Positions 1 through 5,980 of a DNA stretch of 11,377 bases are shown in pieces (within the stretch, counting starts at the first letter, position 1; the number at the start of each line of letters is the position of its first letter). The translations under genes and the position numbers were made by a program. The stretch spans positions 1-11,377 of the forward strand of contig CBFIJI010000063.1 of NCBI GenBank assembly GCA_965662885.1, read 5' to 3'. Source of the DNA: CBFIJI01 sp965662885 (GTDB lineage: Bacteria > Bacteroidota > Bacteroidia > Flavobacteriales > Flavobacteriaceae). The notes beneath the pieces are model-generated. The model did not search any database. It saw only the letters and a program-made list of their open reading frames with translations, and was not told the DNA's origin.

Positions 1-111
1 GAATTTACAACGGATAATGCCGCCATGATTGGAATTGCTGGCTATTATAAATTAATCCATAAAGAATTTGGAAGCATGGAAAGTGTTTCCCAAGCTCGCT
101 TACCCTTATAG
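1..111 (+). CDS. tsaD: tRNA N6-adenosine threonylcarbamoyltransferase TsaD, C-terminal end (5' part outside window)
   Basis: The reading frame is open from the first base to the TAG at 109-111 and gives 36 residues. It begins EFTTDNAAMIGIAGYYK, which matches the conserved C-terminal (C/F)TDNAAMI block of the TsaD/Kae1/Gcp family. In that family the Asp of this block lies near the metal and substrate site. TsaD works in the cytoplasm with TsaB and TsaE, transferring the threonylcarbamoyl group to A37 of ANN-decoding tRNAs (t6A). Only the tail is visible, so the metal-binding histidines cannot be checked. The stop lies 3 nt before the rsmE start, suggesting co-transcription and possibly translational coupling of two RNA-modification genes. 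The call rests on this short motif and the context. Confidence 0.85.
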   Translation, partial: EFTTDNAAMIGIAGYYKLIHKEFGSMESVSQARLPL

Positions 112-114
112 ACT

Positions 115-828
115 ATGCAGCTTTTTTATCAACCAGAGATTACAGCACAGGATCAAGAGATTATTTTCGACAATGAAGAAAGTAGACATATTGCGCGTGT
201 TCTTCGAAAAAAAACAGGAGACTTTATTATGGTCACTGATGGAAACGGTTTAGCATGGCAAGGCAAACTAAAAATAGTAGACCAACGTAAATCCCAAGCT
301 ACACTTGACCATTATACGTTGCATACTCCAAAAAAGCAACAAATCCATTTGGCTATTGCTCCCACGAAAAGCAATGATCGTATGGCTTGGTTTTTAGAAA
401 AAGCCACTGAAATTGGCATTAGTAGCATTACCCCACTCCTGTGTCATCACTCCGAACGTAAAACGATCAAGTTGGATCGAATGGAAAAAATTCTTATCAG
501 TGCGTTAAAACAATCCCAACAGTATTTCCTCCCTAAAATTCATCCTATGGTTTCCATGACCTCGTTTATTAATAACTATAAACAACCGTTTTATATCGCT
601 CACTGTGATGAAGGAGTAAAAACACCCCTCCTATCATTAAGCTTTCCAGAAAAAGAAACCACAGTACTGATTGGACCGGAAGGAGATTTTTCAGCTGACG
701 AAATTGCCCTTTCGCAAGCTCAGGGAGGGATTCCCGTTACCCTTGGTGAAAATAGACTCCGTACAGAGACTGCGGGTATTGTTGCCTTAAGTACTGTTGT
801 ATTAAAACAACGTCTCCATTCCTTATAA
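115..828 (+). CDS. rsmE: 16S rRNA (uracil(1498)-N(3))-methyltransferase RsmE
   Basis: This 237-aa protein has the usual RsmE length and layout. An N-terminal PUA-like RNA-binding domain (about residues 1-70) contains SRHIARVLR (23-31), the family's HxxxVLR-type motif. A SPOUT methyltransferase domain follows, with KATEIGI near 96-102, the knot-forming IGPEGDFSADEI (186-197) and LGENRLRTETA (210-220), which form the SAM-binding trefoil knot. In known members the enzyme methylates N3 of U1498 in 16S rRNA of the 30S subunit, using SAM. The ATG at 115 is chosen because it starts three bases after the tsaD stop and gives the normal MxLFY-type N-terminus. There is no Shine-Dalgarno, as is usual in Bacteroidota. 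No key motif is missing. Confidence 0.96.
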   Translation: MQLFYQPEITAQDQEIIFDNEESRHIARVLRKKTGDFIMVTDGNGLAWQGKLKIVDQRKSQATLDHYTLHTPKKQQIHLAIAPTKSNDRMAWFLEKATEIGISSITPLLCHHSERKTIKLDRMEKILISALKQSQQYFLPKIHPMVSMTSFINNYKQPFYIAHCDEGVKTPLLSLSFPEKETTVLIGPEGDFSADEIALSQAQGGIPVTLGENRLRTETAGIVALSTVVLKQRLHSL

Positions 829-859
829 CCTATCGGTTTTCTTTTTATATTTAATCTCT

Positions 860-1948
860 ATGAATGCAAAAGATCTTTCATCAGCTATCGTTTCCGCAAT
901 ATTAAAATTAGTAGGATTAAGTTTTGGCCTTTGGTTGTTACTCCAACTAAAAACTTTAGTTATTTATTTAGGAATAGCCGCCGTAGTAAGTCTTATTGGA
1001 CGTCCAATAAATCTTTTTTTAATCAAGCGGTTACGTTTTAATAGTATGCTAGCAACTACCGTTACCATTGGGATTTTAATGGGTAGTATTGCCGGTATTT
1101 TTTCCTTATTCTTTCCTTTACTTACTCAACAAGGTCAAAATCTTTCCCTTTTGGATGTAAATTCATTGGAAGCTAATATTGGTGCACTGATGAATCAAAT
1201 TAGCAGCTATTTCAATTTGGATAATACTTTTTGGGAACAACAAATTGGGGCAGAAAATATTTTTGAAAATATTAATCTTGGATTGATTCCTGATTTTTTA
1301 AACACCCTACTTGATGTATTGGGCGGATTTACTATGGGACTCTTCTCGGTGCTCTTTATTTCCTTTTTCTTTTTAAAAGACAGTGGACTTCTGGAGCGAA
1401 TGATTACTACCTTGGTAAAAGACCGATTAGAAAAACGAGTTGATAAATCAATCGAAAAAATCAAGAACCTCCTTTCTCGTTATTTTTTAGGCTTATTACT
1501 ACAAATATCCATTCTTTTGGTCATCTACACCACCGTGCTTTTGATCTTTGGAATTAAAAATGCCTTTGTCATTGCCTTCCTTTGTGCTTTGTTAAACTTA
1601 ATCCCTTACATCGGACCATTAATTGGGGGAGTATTAATGATCCTTTTAACCATGAGCAGTAATATTGAAGCTGACTTTAGTTCTGTCATTCTTCCAAAAA
1701 CCATTTATGTAATGGTCGGGTTTGTTATTGGACAGTTTATTGATAATTTCTTTAGTCAACCCTTTATATTCTCCAATAGTGTCAAGTCGCATCCGCTTGA
1801 AATTTTTATTGTAACATTGGCTGCTGGTGTCCTTCTTGGTCCTATTGGAATGATAGTCGCCATACCCTTTTACACTTCCATAAAAGTCATTCTTAAAGAA
1901 TTTCTTTCTGAAAATAAAATTGTGAAATCACTTACCAAAGATTTATAA
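860..1948 (+). CDS. AI-2E/PerM-family multi-pass membrane protein
   Basis: This 362-aa integral membrane protein fits the AI-2E transporter family (PF01594; PerM/TqsA/YdiK relatives). Hydrophobic segments lie at about 10-48, 64-88, 150-172, 205-230, 232-264, 281-295 and 313-345, with an extended non-membrane loop at about 90-148. Family signatures are the FxxSFFFLKD-like stretch at 165-174, LNLIPYIGP at 245-253, the FIDNFFSQPFIFSNSV block with HPL just after (about 294-313) and LGPIGMIVAIP at 326-336. Members export small solutes; roles in AI-2 export or Na+/H+ antiport have been shown for a few, and the substrate here is unknown. It starts 31 nt after rsmE and ends one base before the M20 gene, so it probably shares their transcript. 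The symbol is left blank because family membership does not fix function. Confidence 0.9.
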   Translation: MNAKDLSSAIVSAILKLVGLSFGLWLLLQLKTLVIYLGIAAVVSLIGRPINLFLIKRLRFNSMLATTVTIGILMGSIAGIFSLFFPLLTQQGQNLSLLDVNSLEANIGALMNQISSYFNLDNTFWEQQIGAENIFENINLGLIPDFLNTLLDVLGGFTMGLFSVLFISFFFLKDSGLLERMITTLVKDRLEKRVDKSIEKIKNLLSRYFLGLLLQISILLVIYTTVLLIFGIKNAFVIAFLCALLNLIPYIGPLIGGVLMILLTMSSNIEADFSSVILPKTIYVMVGFVIGQFIDNFFSQPFIFSNSVKSHPLEIFIVTLAAGVLLGPIGMIVAIPFYTSIKVILKEFLSENKIVKSLTKDL

Positions 1949-1949
1949 C

Positions 1950-3257
1950 ATGAAATCCATAGTATCATTAATTGCCCTCAGCCTTTCCGTTCTCTTTTGT
2001 AATCAAACCCTAAGAGGACAAAAATTGTCCAAAACGGAAAAGAAAATCGTTGCTACCGTCAAAACCTATAATGACGAATCCATTGATTTTCTTGAAAAAG
2101 TCGTCAATATTAATAGTGGCTCTTTAAATTTAGAAGGTGTAAAAGAAGTGGGGGGTGTTTTTGCAGAAGCCTTTGATCAAATCGGCTTTACTACTGATTG
2201 GATAAGCATGCCCAAAGAAATGAATCGTGCGGGACACTTATTTGCCTCCATTGATGGACAAAAAGGGAAAAAATTATTACTTATCGGTCATTTAGACACT
2301 GTTTTTGAAGAAAATAGCCCTTTTCAAACCTTTATTCGTAAAGACGGTTTTGCATATGGTCCGGGAGCTAATGATATGAAAGGTGGTGATGTGGTTGTAC
2401 TATATGCATTAAAAGCATTGCATGAGTTGGGACTCCTCAAGGAGGCGAATATTACAGTGGCCTTTACTGGTGATGAAGAGAGTACTGGAAAACCCTTATC
2501 CATCTCCCGAAAAGCTTTAATTGATGCTGCCAAAAAAGCAGATATTGCATTGGGCTTTGAAACGTCAACTGGGTTTAATTACGCTACCATCGCCCGACGT
2601 GGTGCTTCAGGGTGGCGGGTAGAAACCAATGGAAAAAGGGCGCATTCCTCTGGAGTTTTTAGTGAAAGAACAGGTGCAGGTGCTATTTTTGAAATGAGCC
2701 GTATTCTAAATGCCTTTTATGAGGAGGTAAAGGGGGAGACCTATCTTACTTTTAATCCGGGTACCCTTCTGGGTGGAACTTTTGTTAATTATGATCCCAT
2801 GACCAGTTCAGGGGATGTTTTTGGAAAAACCAACGTTGTTGCACAAAAAGCTATCGTAAATGGGGGGCTTCGTTTTATTTCAGAAGAACAAAAAGAAAAT
2901 GCTCGTGCTAAAATGCGAGAAATTGTTGCTCAAAACTTACCACATACCACCGCAAAGATTGAATTTACCGATAGTTATCCCGCAATGGGGCCAACGGAAA
3001 AAAATAAAATGCTGTTGGAGCAATTAAATCAAGTGAGCTTGGCGCTTGGGCAAGGAGCCGTTGAGGCCTATGATCCGGGAAGACGTGGGGCAGCTGACAT
3101 TTCATTTGTTGCTGAATATGTGTATGGTTTGGATGGTTTAGGAACGATGGGTTCTGGGGCGCATACCCCGAAGGAAACTGTGAATCTCAAAACGGTAAAT
3201 GCCTTAATTCAACGAACAGCCGTTTTTATATATCGTTTAATTAACGAAGACAACTAA
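1950..3257 (+). CDS. Exported M20-family zinc metallopeptidase, carboxypeptidase G2-like
   Basis: This 435-aa protein has a Sec-type signal peptide: a Lys at position 2, a hydrophobic core at about 4-16 and likely cleavage near RG/Q (23/24). Cys17 follows a Phe, so a lipobox is unlikely. The M20 di-zinc site looks complete: GHLDTV (H114, D116), GPGANDMKGG (bridging D142), GDEES (catalytic base E176, ligand E177), LGFE (E204) and GSGAHTP (H405). Having Glu at the fourth ligand position matches carboxypeptidase G2-type enzymes. KRAHSSG (229-235) marks the inserted dimerisation domain. Expected activity is release of a C-terminal amino acid, often glutamate, or hydrolysis of small peptides or N-acyl amino acids in the periplasm; the exact substrate cannot be read here. 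It starts one base after the AI-2E-family stop, which suggests coupled translation. Confidence 0.92.
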   Translation: MKSIVSLIALSLSVLFCNQTLRGQKLSKTEKKIVATVKTYNDESIDFLEKVVNINSGSLNLEGVKEVGGVFAEAFDQIGFTTDWISMPKEMNRAGHLFASIDGQKGKKLLLIGHLDTVFEENSPFQTFIRKDGFAYGPGANDMKGGDVVVLYALKALHELGLLKEANITVAFTGDEESTGKPLSISRKALIDAAKKADIALGFETSTGFNYATIARRGASGWRVETNGKRAHSSGVFSERTGAGAIFEMSRILNAFYEEVKGETYLTFNPGTLLGGTFVNYDPMTSSGDVFGKTNVVAQKAIVNGGLRFISEEQKENARAKMREIVAQNLPHTTAKIEFTDSYPAMGPTEKNKMLLEQLNQVSLALGQGAVEAYDPGRRGAADISFVAEYVYGLDGLGTMGSGAHTPKETVNLKTVNALIQRTAVFIYRLINEDN

Positions 3258-3304
3258 CATTATTTTTGATACTTTTCGTGATGCTTTTCAAGTGCCGTTT
3301 TAAA

Positions 3305-4219
3305 CTATGCTTTCAGGGAAGTAATCAATTCTGAAGTGGATATCACATCTTTGATATTGGTTACCCCCTGCCCTGCCGACCAAATCGTCTTCCAAGCTTT
3401 GGCTTCAGCTTTTGCAGCATCTAATTCACTACCAAAATCAATTTTGGCTTTCAGCTTCCATTGTTCTTCGGTTATTCCCATAGCTTCCAAACTGGGCCTT
3501 AAAAAACTAGCATTGACTCCAGAAACGGCAGCGGTATAGACAATATCTTCTGCGGAACTATTGATAATCATATCTTTATATGCTGCTTCAGCCATACTTT
3601 CCTGAACGTTAATAAATCGGGTTCCCATATACGCCATATCAGCCCCCATTTGAAGAGCACTGGCAACATCATTCCCATTACTGATACAGCCCGACAATAA
3701 AATCGTTTTATGAAAAAATTGCTTGATTTCGTTAATCAAGGCAATAGGGTTTAAAGTTCCAGCATGCCCTCCAGCACCGGCAGCAACTAAAATCAAACCA
3801 TCCACCCCAGCCTCAGCAGCTTTTTCTGCATGCCTTTTTTTAATGACATCATGAAAAACAAGTCCACCATAACTATGCACCGCATCGACCAATTGAGAGA
3901 CAGCACCTAAAGATGTGATGATTAAAGGAACCTTGTGTTTCATACAAATTTCCAAATCGGGTTGAACTCTTGGGTTGGTTGGATTCACAATGATATTGAC
4001 CCCAAAAGGAGCTGCTTTTTTACCCGTCTCCTTTTCGAATTTTTCCAAAGCTGTTTTANNNNNNNNNNCAAAACCTTCTGTTGTTCTTTGATTCAATGCA
4101 GGAAAAGTACCAACGATACCATTTTTGCAACATTCAATAACCAACTGAGGGCCTGAAATCAAAAACATGGGAGCAGCAACTGCAGGTAAACTAAGAGTGT
4201 CGATAAAAGAAGGTTTCAT
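3305..4219 (-). CDS. Nitronate monooxygenase / NPD-like FMN-dependent (beta/alpha)8 enzyme, interrupted by a 10-N gap
   Basis: This cytoplasmic protein reads as 304 aa including a gap and matches the 2-nitropropane dioxygenase/nitronate monooxygenase family (PF03060). Visible features are AAPMFLISGPQLV (15-27) at the first strand, PALNQRTTEGF (40-50), PFGVNIIV (71-78), AGAGGHAG (147-154) with His152 in the flavin-site position, LLSGCISNG and MGADMAYMGTRF (191-202) of the FMN-phosphate region, and the C-terminal WSAGQGV (280-286). The family oxidises alkyl nitronates such as propionate-3-nitronate using FMN and O2; some members have other oxidoreductase roles, so the substrate is uncertain. 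Ten N at 4059-4068 replace residues about 51-54; the frame is kept across them but the true length is unknown. It is last in the minus-strand group and converges on the M20 gene, 47 nt apart. Confidence 0.88.
   Translation of the reverse strand: MKPSFIDTLSLPAVAAPMFLISGPQLVIECCKNGIVGTFPALNQRTTEGFXXXXKTALEKFEKETGKKAAPFGVNIIVNPTNPRVQPDLEICMKHKVPLIITSLGAVSQLVDAVHSYGGLVFHDVIKKRHAEKAAEAGVDGLILVAAGAGGHAGTLNPIALINEIKQFFHKTILLSGCISNGNDVASALQMGADMAYMGTRFINVQESMAEAAYKDMIINSSAEDIVYTAAVSGVNASFLRPSLEAMGITEEQWKLKAKIDFGSELDAAKAEAKAWKTIWSAGQGVTNIKDVISTSELITSLKA
4059..4068. other. Assembly gap (10 N) inside the nitronate monooxygenase gene
   Basis: Ten undetermined bases interrupt the gene after its TTEGF motif (reading the minus strand). 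From memory of homologues, about seven residues usually separate this motif from the ALEKFE-like helix, while the gap allows only four. The missing stretch may therefore be near 19 nt rather than 10; either length would keep the frame. Confidence 0.95.
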
Positions 4220-4248
4220 GTGCTATTTTTTTATTTAATATAGTGATT

Positions 4249-4271
4249 TAAAGGGAAATAAAATCCCTTTA
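4249..4271 (-). terminator. Hairpin between the DUF4442 gene and the nitronate monooxygenase gene (possible attenuator or mRNA-processing stem)
   Basis: TAAAGGGA (4249-4256) and TCCCTTTA (4264-4271) form a perfect 8-bp stem around a 7-nt loop, in the 56-nt space downstream of the DUF4442 stop and upstream of the nitronate monooxygenase start. No clear run of U follows the stem on the minus strand, so a strong intrinsic terminator is unlikely. A weak terminator, or a stem that sets relative expression of the downstream gene, fits better. Confidence 0.4.
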
Positions 4272-4275
4272 GAAC

Positions 4276-4731
4276 TTATTGTTTTAATAAGAGAGTCCAT
4301 TGAAATGAAAAGGTGGAAACTTCATCTCCAGCTTCATCAATACCTTTCGATTCCAACCAAAGAGTTTGCGGTTTTCCTGTCGCAACAACTTGATTCATTA
4401 CCTCATCAATCATTTCCCCTTGCGTACATATGAATCGAATTTTTCCTTTTGCTTTTTTTGAAAAAGAGGCCTTATTATTCAGAACCAGCATGGAAATATT
4501 CCGCTTGTTTTCAGAAATTGCTTTCATCAGTAAAACTCCAGTAGTTAACTCTGCAGCCATTCCTTGAACAGCCCAAAATAAGGATTTAAAAGGGTTTTGA
4601 TTGATCCAACGGTGCTTAACGAATACTTCACATTGAGTATTGTTTATACTTTTTGCACGAATTCCGGTCCACCAAACAGAGGGAAGTTTAAAAAATGTAA
4701 AGATGTTAATCCCATAAGGCGTAAATTTCAT
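4276..4731 (-). CDS. DUF4442 family protein (hot-dog fold, thioesterase-like)
   Basis: This 151-aa cytoplasmic protein resembles the DUF4442 family (PF14539), single-domain hot-dog-fold proteins related to PaaI/YiiD-type acyl-CoA thioesterases. Visible family-like features are the N-terminal KxxPxxWWTGIR segment (about 16-25), HRWINQNPFKSLFWAVQGMAAE (about 40-61), where the N-P-F-S-hydrophobic-AA pattern forms the central hot-dog helix, and a C-terminal strand ending in FSFQWTLLL. No enzyme activity is firmly known for the family; acyl-thioester hydrolysis or binding is inferred from the fold. The ATG at 4731 lies 4 nt after the ald stop, so the two genes are very likely co-transcribed. No signal peptide or membrane segment is seen. 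Confidence 0.82.
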   Translation of the reverse strand: MKFTPYGINIFTFFKLPSVWWTGIRAKSINNTQCEVFVKHRWINQNPFKSLFWAVQGMAAELTTGVLLMKAISENKRNISMLVLNNKASFSKKAKGKIRFICTQGEMIDEVMNQVVATGKPQTLWLESKGIDEAGDEVSTFSFQWTLLLKQ

Positions 4732-4735
4732 TGGC

Positions 4736-5848
4736 TTATTTTAAAATAGTTTCTAAAGGGATGTAATCCAACTCAAAAGCTTCTGCAACTTCCTTATAAA
4801 CCACTTTACCGTTAATGATATTTAAGCCTTTTGCTAAAGAGGCATTTTGTTTACAGGCAGATTCCCATCCCATATTGGCCAATTGAAGGGCATAGGAAAG
4901 CGTTGCATTGGTCAATGCTGTGGTTGAGGTATTGGGAACTGCACCAGGCATATTTGTGACCGCATAATGAACAATTTTATTTTTTATCCGTGTGGGGTGA
5001 TCGTGCGTTGTAGGTTCACTGGTTTCAAAACATCCTCCTTGATCGATGGCCACATCAACCAAAACCGTACCAGGCATCATAGAATCCAGCATGCTTTCCG
5101 TAATGAGCTTGGGTGCTTTGGAACCGGGTATTAATACCGTTCCTATGATCAAATGAGCTGTTTTAACATAGTGTGCTATGTTGTATGCGTTTGAAAAAAT
5201 AGGAGTCACATTGGGGGGCATGATGTCTTCAAGTGCTCTTAAACGGTCTAAATTGTTGTCAAAAATAGTAACGTTAGCACCTAATCCAGCAGCCATTTTA
5301 GCGGCTTCTGTACCGGCAATACCTCCTCCCAAAATCATCACATTGGCAGGGGCTACTCCGGGCACACCACCTAAAAGAATACCAAAACCTTCTAAGGGCT
5401 TTTCCAAATACTTTGCTCCTTGCTGGGTGGCCATTCTTCCAGCCACTTCGGACATCGGGATCAACAAAGGAAGTTTTCCATTATGTTCTACCGTTTCATA
5501 AGCCAAACAAACAGCTCCGCTATCGATCATTGCTTTTGTCAAGGTTTCACTTGAAGCAAAATGGAAATAGGTAAAAAGAAGTTGCCCCGATCGAATCAGC
5601 CCATATTCCTCAGCAATGGGTTCTTTAACTTTAACAATCATTTCAGCTTTATCATATACAGCGGTAATGGTGGGTAAAATCTCACAACCTACTGCTGTAT
5701 AATCTTCATCTGAAAAACCACTTAATTGTCCAGCCGATTTTTGAATAAAAACGTGATGTCCTGAACGGATAAAAGCACTTGCTCCAGCAGGTGTAACACC
5801 GACACGGGCTTCCTGTGGTTTAATTTCTTTGGGTACCCCTATTATCAT
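4736..5848 (-). CDS. ald: Alanine dehydrogenase
   Basis: Using the ATG at 5848, this is a 370-aa protein with the normal family N-terminus MIIGVPKEIKPQEARVGVTP. A more upstream in-frame ATG at 5899 would add 17 unrelated residues (MFEYYFLFF...) and is judged wrong. Catalytic and pyruvate-binding residues of known alanine dehydrogenases are in place: R15, K75 (VKVKEP), H96 (YFHFA) and D269 (VDVAIDQGG). The Rossmann nucleotide site is ILGGGIAGTEAAK (172-184), and D197 at the end of the second strand suggests NAD rather than NADP. The enzyme interconverts L-alanine and pyruvate plus ammonia with NAD+ in the cytoplasm, usually as a hexamer, and serves alanine catabolism or ammonium assimilation. 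It heads the minus-strand group ald, DUF4442, nitronate monooxygenase, and is divergent from the SusC gene. Confidence 0.96.
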   Translation of the reverse strand: MIIGVPKEIKPQEARVGVTPAGASAFIRSGHHVFIQKSAGQLSGFSDEDYTAVGCEILPTITAVYDKAEMIVKVKEPIAEEYGLIRSGQLLFTYFHFASSETLTKAMIDSGAVCLAYETVEHNGKLPLLIPMSEVAGRMATQQGAKYLEKPLEGFGILLGGVPGVAPANVMILGGGIAGTEAAKMAAGLGANVTIFDNNLDRLRALEDIMPPNVTPIFSNAYNIAHYVKTAHLIIGTVLIPGSKAPKLITESMLDSMMPGTVLVDVAIDQGGCFETSEPTTHDHPTRIKNKIVHYAVTNMPGAVPNTSTTALTNATLSYALQLANMGWESACKQNASLAKGLNIINGKVVYKEVAEAFELDYIPLETILK

Positions 5849-5980
5849 ATGATATTTTTTTACGAAGGTATCAAAAAATAAAAAATAGTATTCAAACAAT
5901 AACAGAATTATTTGTTACAAATCATCCAATATCTCAAGCAAAAAAAATTATATATATTTAAGCATCCAAATCTTAAAATC
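5849..5980. promoter_or_regulatory. Divergent intergenic region between ald and the susC-like gene
   Basis: These 132 A/T-rich bases separate two divergent genes and should contain promoters for both. I see no exact TAnnTTTG box. For ald the minus strand has TATTTTTTG (5880-5872), one base too widely spaced, with a TTTG at 5896-5893 upstream. For the SusC gene a TTTG lies at 5911-5914 and a TATATATATTTA tract at about 5950-5960. Neither start has a Shine-Dalgarno sequence. The promoter role is inferred from gene layout. Confidence 0.4.

Noticed and set aside
68..253. A 61-aa plus-strand ORF overlapping the tsaD tail and rsmE start
   Set aside because: It is out of frame with two well-supported genes and has no protein family features.
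3258..3304. A near-repeat GATACTTTTC / GATGCTTTTC (3268-3277, 3280-3289) in the convergent gap between the M20 and nitronate monooxygenase genes
   Set aside because: Only two short copies with a mismatch in low-complexity DNA; no hairpin and no sign of a terminator or mobile-element target duplication.
5849..5899. A 17-residue N-terminal extension of alanine dehydrogenase from the ATG at 5899
   Set aside because: MIIGVPKEIK at 5848 is the normal family N-terminus and puts R15, K75 and H96 at their usual numbers; the extension is A/T-rich intergenic sequence.
5950..5960. TATATATATTTA as a clear promoter for the SusC-like gene
   Set aside because: It does not match TAnnTTTG and lies only about 20-30 nt before the ATG; A/T-rich runs of this kind are common in this genome.
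5912..5980. A 23-residue extension of the SusC-like protein from the ATG at 5912
   Set aside because: The start at 5981 gives a proper signal peptide directly at the N-terminus; the extra residues would bury it.
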